In this document: one piece after another, positions 5,336-8,672 of the stretch
How the letters are laid out: every line of letters begins with the position of its first letter
How positions within the stretch are numbered: position 1 is the first letter of the stretch
NCBI GenBank assembly: GCA_947062645.1
Contig: CAMSQT010000041.1
Location: 1-8,672 of the forward strand
DNA from: an uncultured Clostridium sp.
GTDB taxonomy: Bacteria > Bacillota > Clostridia > TANB77 > CAG-508
Direction of reading: 5' to 3'
Length of the DNA: 8,672 bases
Made by a program: the position numbers and the translations under genes
The notes under the pieces: generated by a model
Told to the model about the DNA's origin: nothing
Databases searched by the model: none
Seen by the model: the letters and a program-made list of their open reading frames with translations, nothing else

Positions 5336-6565
5336 TTATGAATAGAAAAATTCTTTTATTTTTTCCATGATATTTTTGAAAACATTTTCTTCACTTTGTG
5401 TATCAATACTACTAGATACCGTTTTAGCAAATGGTCTTGCTGCTATATATCGAACTAAAGCATAACTGGTTCGATACATTTGCTTTACTGTGCTAACAGC
5501 TCTACCTGTTGATATTTTAACTGGTATATTTAGGTTGATTTTTCCTGCAACATCACTTTTATTGATGTTGACAATTCCTTGTCCTGTTAATACCACATTG
5601 TTAATTTTTTGTTTTACACCATGATTTGTTATATCTTTATTGATAATCGTAAATATTTCTTCAATTCTTGCTTCTATAATTTCGATTAACTCTGAACTTT
5701 TGATAATTCTGTTTTTGTTGTTATCTCTTGATGTATTTAATATGATGTCATTATCATTGTCAATAAAAGATTTTAAGGCTAGTCCATATTGTCTTTTTAA
5801 TTTGTCTGCTTCTTCTTCTGCTATGTTTAGGACTAAGGCAATATCATGTGTTATATTGTCACCGCCAACAGGAATGGAATTGGTATAGATAAAGGTAGAT
5901 CCTTCAAATACTCCAATGTCTGTGTTTCCTGCTCCTATGTCTAATAACATGACATGGTCGTGTAATTCGTTTTTGTCTAAAATTAAATTTCTTTCTGCTA
6001 ATGTAATTGGTACAATTCCATCTATGTCTAATCCTGCTTTTTTAAATACCGTATTTAGTTGTCTTACATAATCTCGATCGGCTAAAATTACTTGCGCGCT
6101 AATGGTAAAGGCTGAACTTAAATTTCCTACAGGATCTGATACTACGGTGCCATTTTCTAGTGTTATTTTGTCTGGTACGATATCAATTAAGGTTTTTCCG
6201 TCTGGTATTTCTATGTCTTTTACTTGCATAAGAGCGCTTTGTACGTCTCTTACTGATATCCCAGCATATTTGTCTTTGATTTCCTTGGTGATGCTGTTTT
6301 GTACGATGGTTATGTATTTTCCTGGGATTGTTACATAGGCTGAATTAATTTTCAAATTTGTTTCATCTTCGGCATCTTTTATTGTTTTTGCTATGCTAAA
6401 ACTAATGTCGTCTTCATTTATTATTTTACCCTTCTTTAGTCCATTACATTTATGTGAGGTATTACATATGATTTCTATTTGTCCAAAGTTGTTAACTTCC
6501 CCTATAACAGTGCAAACCTTACTGGTTCCTATGTCTATACCTACAATGATATCTCCTATTGCCAA
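5336..6565 (-). CDS. ftsA: Cell division protein FtsA
   Basis: FtsA is the actin-like ATPase that ties FtsZ filaments to the membrane and recruits later division proteins. The TTG start at 6563-6565 is chosen over an in-frame TTG 63 bases upstream because GGAGG stands 7 bases before it and the upstream codon lies inside the promoter. The 409 residues show phosphate 1 IVGIDIGTSKVCTVIG (7-22), the FtsA-specific 1C region (about 85-165), phosphate 2 LLDIGAGNTDIGVF (207-220), VGGDNITHDIA, and the adenosine motif VVLTGQGI (324-331). The last reads GQG where GGG or GGA is usual. The C-terminus NVFKNIMEKIKEFFYS is the amphipathic membrane-targeting helix. It lies immediately upstream of ftsZ, as in most bacteria. 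Confidence 0.95.
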   Translation of the reverse strand: MAIGDIIVGIDIGTSKVCTVIGEVNNFGQIEIICNTSHKCNGLKKGKIINEDDISFSIAKTIKDAEDETNLKINSAYVTIPGKYITIVQNSITKEIKDKYAGISVRDVQSALMQVKDIEIPDGKTLIDIVPDKITLENGTVVSDPVGNLSSAFTISAQVILADRDYVRQLNTVFKKAGLDIDGIVPITLAERNLILDKNELHDHVMLLDIGAGNTDIGVFEGSTFIYTNSIPVGGDNITHDIALVLNIAEEEADKLKRQYGLALKSFIDNDNDIILNTSRDNNKNRIIKSSELIEIIEARIEEIFTIINKDITNHGVKQKINNVVLTGQGIVNINKSDVAGKINLNIPVKISTGRAVSTVKQMYRTSYALVRYIAARPFAKTVSSSIDTQSEENVFKNIMEKIKEFFYS

Positions 6566-6606
6566 GTTAATTCCTCCATTTTCAAGTAATAAATTTTCTA
6601 CTAGTA

Positions 6607-6635
6607 TATATATTACATTTTTAGACAAATGTCAA
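6607..6635 (-). promoter_or_regulatory. Sigma-A-type promoter for ftsA-ftsZ
   Basis: A perfect TTGACA (6630-6635) and a TATATA (6607-6612) are 17 bases apart on the minus strand. The predicted transcript starts about 35 bases before the TTG start of ftsA. It lies in the 121-base gap after sbp and is flanked upstream by 11-bp repeats, so ftsA-ftsZ can be transcribed independently of the upstream genes. Confidence 0.65.
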
Positions 6636-6637
6636 TA

Positions 6638-6681
6638 GAATTTGTTATATTTTTGTAATATTTTTGTAATAAAGTTGTAAT
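6638..6681 (-). repeat. Four 11-bp AT-rich tandem repeats upstream of the ftsA promoter
   Basis: On the minus strand ATTACAAAAAT occurs twice perfectly in tandem (6660-6670, 6649-6659). It is flanked by degenerate copies ATTACAACTTT (6671-6681) and ATAACAAATTC (6638-6648), ending two bases before TTGACA. The 11-base period places A-tracts on one helix face, as expected for bent DNA, an UP element or a repeated operator. Confidence 0.55.
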
Positions 6682-6686
6682 AAATT

Positions 6687-7073
6687 TTATTGTTCTTGTG
6701 TTTTTTCTAATTTGGCTCTTTTTTCTCTTAATTTTTCTGACCATTTATCAACATAGTATCTTCGAATAATGGCTAAGTTTGTAAACATTCTTCCTACAAA
6801 TACAACAATGGCAGCTAAGTAAATATCTACATTTAATTTTTCTCCTAAAATAGTTAGTAATATAGATAAAATGGCATTTCCAAAAAATCCTGTTACAAAT
6901 ATTTTTAAGTTAAAATTCTTTTTAATAACAGAGGTAATTCCTCCAAAAACAGAGTCTAAGGCTGCAATAATACTAATTGCTAAGTAACTTGAATAAGTAT
7001 AAGAAATCATTGGTGCATTGATTCCTAATATAATTCCTAGCAAACATCCTATTAAAATTGCTATCATAATCAT
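6687..7073 (-). CDS. sbp: Small basic membrane protein Sbp (DUF1290)
   Basis: A 128-residue protein with three or four hydrophobic segments (about 2-22, 27-45, 57-77 and 84-104) and a strongly basic C-terminal tail (RRYYVDKWSEKLREKRAKL). Features include the N-terminal GCLLGIILG, AALDSVFGGITSVIKKNF and AAIVVFVGRMFTNLAIIRR, typical of the small basic protein family encoded between ylxX and ftsA in Bacillus and Clostridia. Its biochemical function is not established. The first ATG (7073) has AGGAA a few bases upstream; a second ATG two codons later is also possible. It follows the DUF881 pair by 38 bases and probably shares their transcript. Confidence 0.88.
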   Translation of the reverse strand: MIMIAILIGCLLGIILGINAPMISYTYSSYLAISIIAALDSVFGGITSVIKKNFNLKIFVTGFFGNAILSILLTILGEKLNVDIYLAAIVVFVGRMFTNLAIIRRYYVDKWSEKLREKRAKLEKTQEQ

Positions 7074-7111
7074 TTTTATTTCCTACCCTTCTTTTTTATA
7101 AAAATTACTAT

Positions 7112-7819
7112 TTATTCCATGTATTTTATTTTTATATCTTCTTGATATTTTTTGATTTTTAGTCGATTTATTTTTTCAATGGAAACATCGTAGCCTAATT
7201 TTTTTAATTCGTCTACACTTCCTCCGTTTCCTAACAAAGCACTTTCCATATAGGTTTGGTTTCCAATTGCTTTTATGACATAAGGTGCTAAGATTCTTTG
7301 ACCATTTACTTTAATAAAAGAATCATTAATGGTAACGATATCCGTCATATTAACCACTCTTTCTTCATTGATGCAAATGGCTTCTGCTCCTGCTGATTTT
7401 AAAGCATTTACAATAATTAATAAACTATCTGCTTTAATATTTCCCATTTCGCTGTCTTCTACTTCTTTTAAAACAACTTGGATACCTTCCCCTTCTACAT
7501 CTGTTTTTCCTAGTATTTGATTGACTTGCTGTAATTCAGCATCTACTATTTTTTCCGTTTCTTCATTCGATGCTCGCGTTTTCTTATATTCTTCTAACAT
7601 ATTTTGGGTTTCTTCATACTTTTTTTGGGTTTCTTCATACTTTTGCTTCCAATTAGCAAGTTGGGTTCTAAGTTCTGTTTCTCTCATATTTTCGATTTCT
7701 GTAATATTGGTTTGATTGACAATTTTAAATTGCATACACATAACAGCAATTAGAGCAAAACAGGCTAAGCTGATGGCAACTGCCATAGTGGCTTTTCCTT
7801 TTTTTACAGTATCTTTCAT
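7112..7819 (-). CDS. DUF881 membrane protein, second copy (position of ylxX)
   Basis: A 235-residue protein with a single N-terminal membrane helix (about 11-30), a coiled coil (about 43-100), then a DUF881 domain (about 101-235) with QVNQILGKTDVEGEGIQVVL, ALKSAGAEAICINEERV and ILAPYVIKAIGN. The N-terminus is probably cytosolic with the coiled coil outside. DUF881 proteins sit beside division genes in many Gram-positive bacteria, but their role is unknown. AAGGAGG lies about 7 bases before the ATG. The coiled coil contains a perfect 21-bp tandem duplication (7602-7643). It is 26 bases after the first DUF881 gene and partly similar to it, consistent with an old duplication. Confidence 0.88.
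   Translation of the reverse strand: MKDTVKKGKATMAVAISLACFALIAVMCMQFKIVNQTNITEIENMRETELRTQLANWKQKYEETQKKYEETQNMLEEYKKTRASNEETEKIVDAELQQVNQILGKTDVEGEGIQVVLKEVEDSEMGNIKADSLLIIVNALKSAGAEAICINEERVVNMTDIVTINDSFIKVNGQRILAPYVIKAIGNQTYMESALLGNGGSVDELKKLGYDVSIEKINRLKIKKYQEDIKIKYME
7602..7643. repeat. Perfect 21-bp tandem duplication in the second DUF881 gene
   Basis: Bases 7602-7622 and 7623-7643 are identical. The unit is 7 codons (KYEETQK-like) inside the coiled coil, so it adds one heptad without changing frame or register. It looks like a recent replication-slippage duplication. Confidence 0.85.
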
Positions 7820-7845
7820 TTCTTACCTCCTTAGATAAATCTTTT

Positions 7846-8565
7846 CTATTTTGAATTTTGCAAATATTTATAGGTAATAACGCCTGTGTATTTTGGAATC
7901 GTAATACGATTTGATTTTTTTAGTTCCACCCCTACACTAGCCTCTTTTAAAATCTCTAAGTAGCCACCTTGTCTTGATAAAGCTGCTAGTTGTTCTGGTA
8001 AGCCAATGGCTTTTATTTCAAAAGGCGCTCCTACTTTTTCTCCATTGATATCTATAATATTTCCGCCACAGGAAATGCTACTGGTTGGCACAATTCTTTG
8101 GTTGTTAATCGATATTGCTTCTGCTCCAGCATTTTTTAATTCATTAATAACACTTAAAACATCCGCATCATGCACAATTAAATCACTAGCATTTAAGACG
8201 GTACTAGGGTCTTTTTTTCCATCACTTAAGGTAACAATTACACCTGGTCCTGTTACTTCTGTCATACCTATCATTTTGTTTCCTTGTTTGATGTCATTTT
8301 CTTTTTGTTCTAGGTCACCATTATTTTGTGTTGCATTTTGTCTTTGCTTTTCTAGTTCTTCTTCCACTCTTTCTAAGTCTTTGTATTTATTGTCATATTT
8401 TTCTTTGTATCTTAAAACTTCTGCTCGTAATTCGTCATTTTGGCTGTTACCTCGCCCTACTATCGAATTAGAACCTGTTACGGTTTTCATTTGTATGCAA
8501 ATTCCTAGTGTTAAGGCAAAACACATAAGGCCTAACACAATTCCTACTGTCGTTTTGTTCTTCAT
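7846..8565 (-). CDS. DUF881 membrane protein, first copy (position of ylxW)
   Basis: A 239-residue protein with a membrane helix at about 8-26, a charged coiled coil at about 44-95 (ELRAEVLRYKEKY, LERVEEELEKQ), and a DUF881 domain at about 97-235 with MIGMTEVTGPGVIVTLSDG, ELKNAGAEAISINNQRI and GAPFEIKAIG. AGGAGG sits a few bases before the ATG. The order DUF881-DUF881-sbp-ftsA-ftsZ matches ylxW-ylxX-sbp-ftsA-ftsZ of B. subtilis, where divIB comes next upstream; here the contig ends first. Function is unknown; a role in division or envelope organisation is inferred from context only. No convincing promoter is visible in the 64 genomic bases upstream, so the transcript probably starts further up. 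Confidence 0.9.
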   Translation of the reverse strand: MKNKTTVGIVLGLMCFALTLGICIQMKTVTGSNSIVGRGNSQNDELRAEVLRYKEKYDNKYKDLERVEEELEKQRQNATQNNGDLEQKENDIKQGNKMIGMTEVTGPGVIVTLSDGKKDPSTVLNASDLIVHDADVLSVINELKNAGAEAISINNQRIVPTSSISCGGNIIDINGEKVGAPFEIKAIGLPEQLAALSRQGGYLEILKEASVGVELKKSNRITIPKYTGVITYKYLQNSK

Positions 8566-8629
8566 TTTCCTCCTCCTTCTTCTTTTTATATATTTAAGCT
8601 TTCTTTAAAATACACTTTGAATTTTTGGT

Positions 8630-8672
8630 AGATCGGAAGAGCGTCGTGTAGGGAAAGAGTGTTGGATCGAGT
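8630..8672. other. Illumina adapter sequence at the contig end (not genomic)
   Basis: From 8630 the sequence begins AGATCGGAAGAGCGTCGTGT and continues to 8662 as the reverse complement of the standard Illumina P5-side adapter. The next eight bases (8663-8670) fit an i5 index, and the final GT fits the start of the adapter after the index. GC content rises sharply here against the AT-rich genome. The 33-base adapter match is recognised from memory; the index reading is inference. Confidence 0.95.

Noticed and set aside
6566..6628. A 21-residue N-terminal extension of FtsA from an upstream TTG
   Set aside because: It runs through the -35/-10 promoter region, has no ribosome binding site and encodes no FtsA sequence; GGAGG marks the TTG at 6565.
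1..8672. CRISPR array, tRNA, rRNA, riboswitch or insertion sequence
   Set aside because: No regularly spaced repeats with spacers, tRNA-like cloverleaf, rRNA segment, known riboswitch core or transposase was seen on either strand.
8630..8672. GC-rich end as a foreign or mobile junction
   Set aside because: It matches the Illumina adapter, so it is technical sequence.

Overview
The window is about 8.6 kb of very AT-rich, low-GC Gram-positive DNA. The gene order around ftsA-ftsZ and spoIIGA-sigE points to an endospore-forming Clostridia-like member of the Bacillota, probably an uncultured or metagenome-derived one. Every supported gene lies on the minus strand, so transcription runs from high to low coordinates. 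The last 43 bases (8630-8672) are Illumina adapter with an apparent index, not genome, so the natural sequence ends near 8629.

In transcriptional order the core block is two DUF881 membrane/coiled-coil proteins (positions of ylxW and ylxX), the small basic membrane protein sbp, ftsA, ftsZ, a strong intrinsic terminator, then spoIIGA and sigE. This is the divIB-ylxW-ylxX-sbp-ftsA-ftsZ ... spoIIGA-sigE-sigG order of Bacillus subtilis, except that sigG is missing after sigE. FtsA and FtsZ build the division ring. SpoIIGA is the membrane aspartic protease that activates pro-SigE at the asymmetric septum. In the place of sigG is a surface-protein cassette: a class D-like sortase, a secreted thioester/Cna-B protein ending in LPVTGM, and the start of a gene with a type IV prepilin-like N-terminus, cut by the window edge.

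The most striking observation is that two genes, sigE and the thioester surface protein, each need a single +1 frame change to give a full-length family-typical protein, and in both the change falls exactly on an in-frame CGG codon (CTT-C-GGT and CCA-C-GGA). I checked every CGG on the coding strand inside the genes: I found 25, 23 of them out of frame, and the only two in frame are these two break points. Arginine is otherwise written AGA, CGA or CGT where I checked. This suggests that CGG is unassigned or starved in this organism and that ribosomes shift +1 there, placing SigE and a surface adhesin under frameshift control. Sequencing error or gene decay remain alternatives. Other points are a sortase without a normal start codon, a surface protein whose sorting signal lacks a membrane anchor, a consensus-matching Spo0A box ahead of spoIIGA, and 11-bp phased repeats upstream of a strong ftsA promoter.
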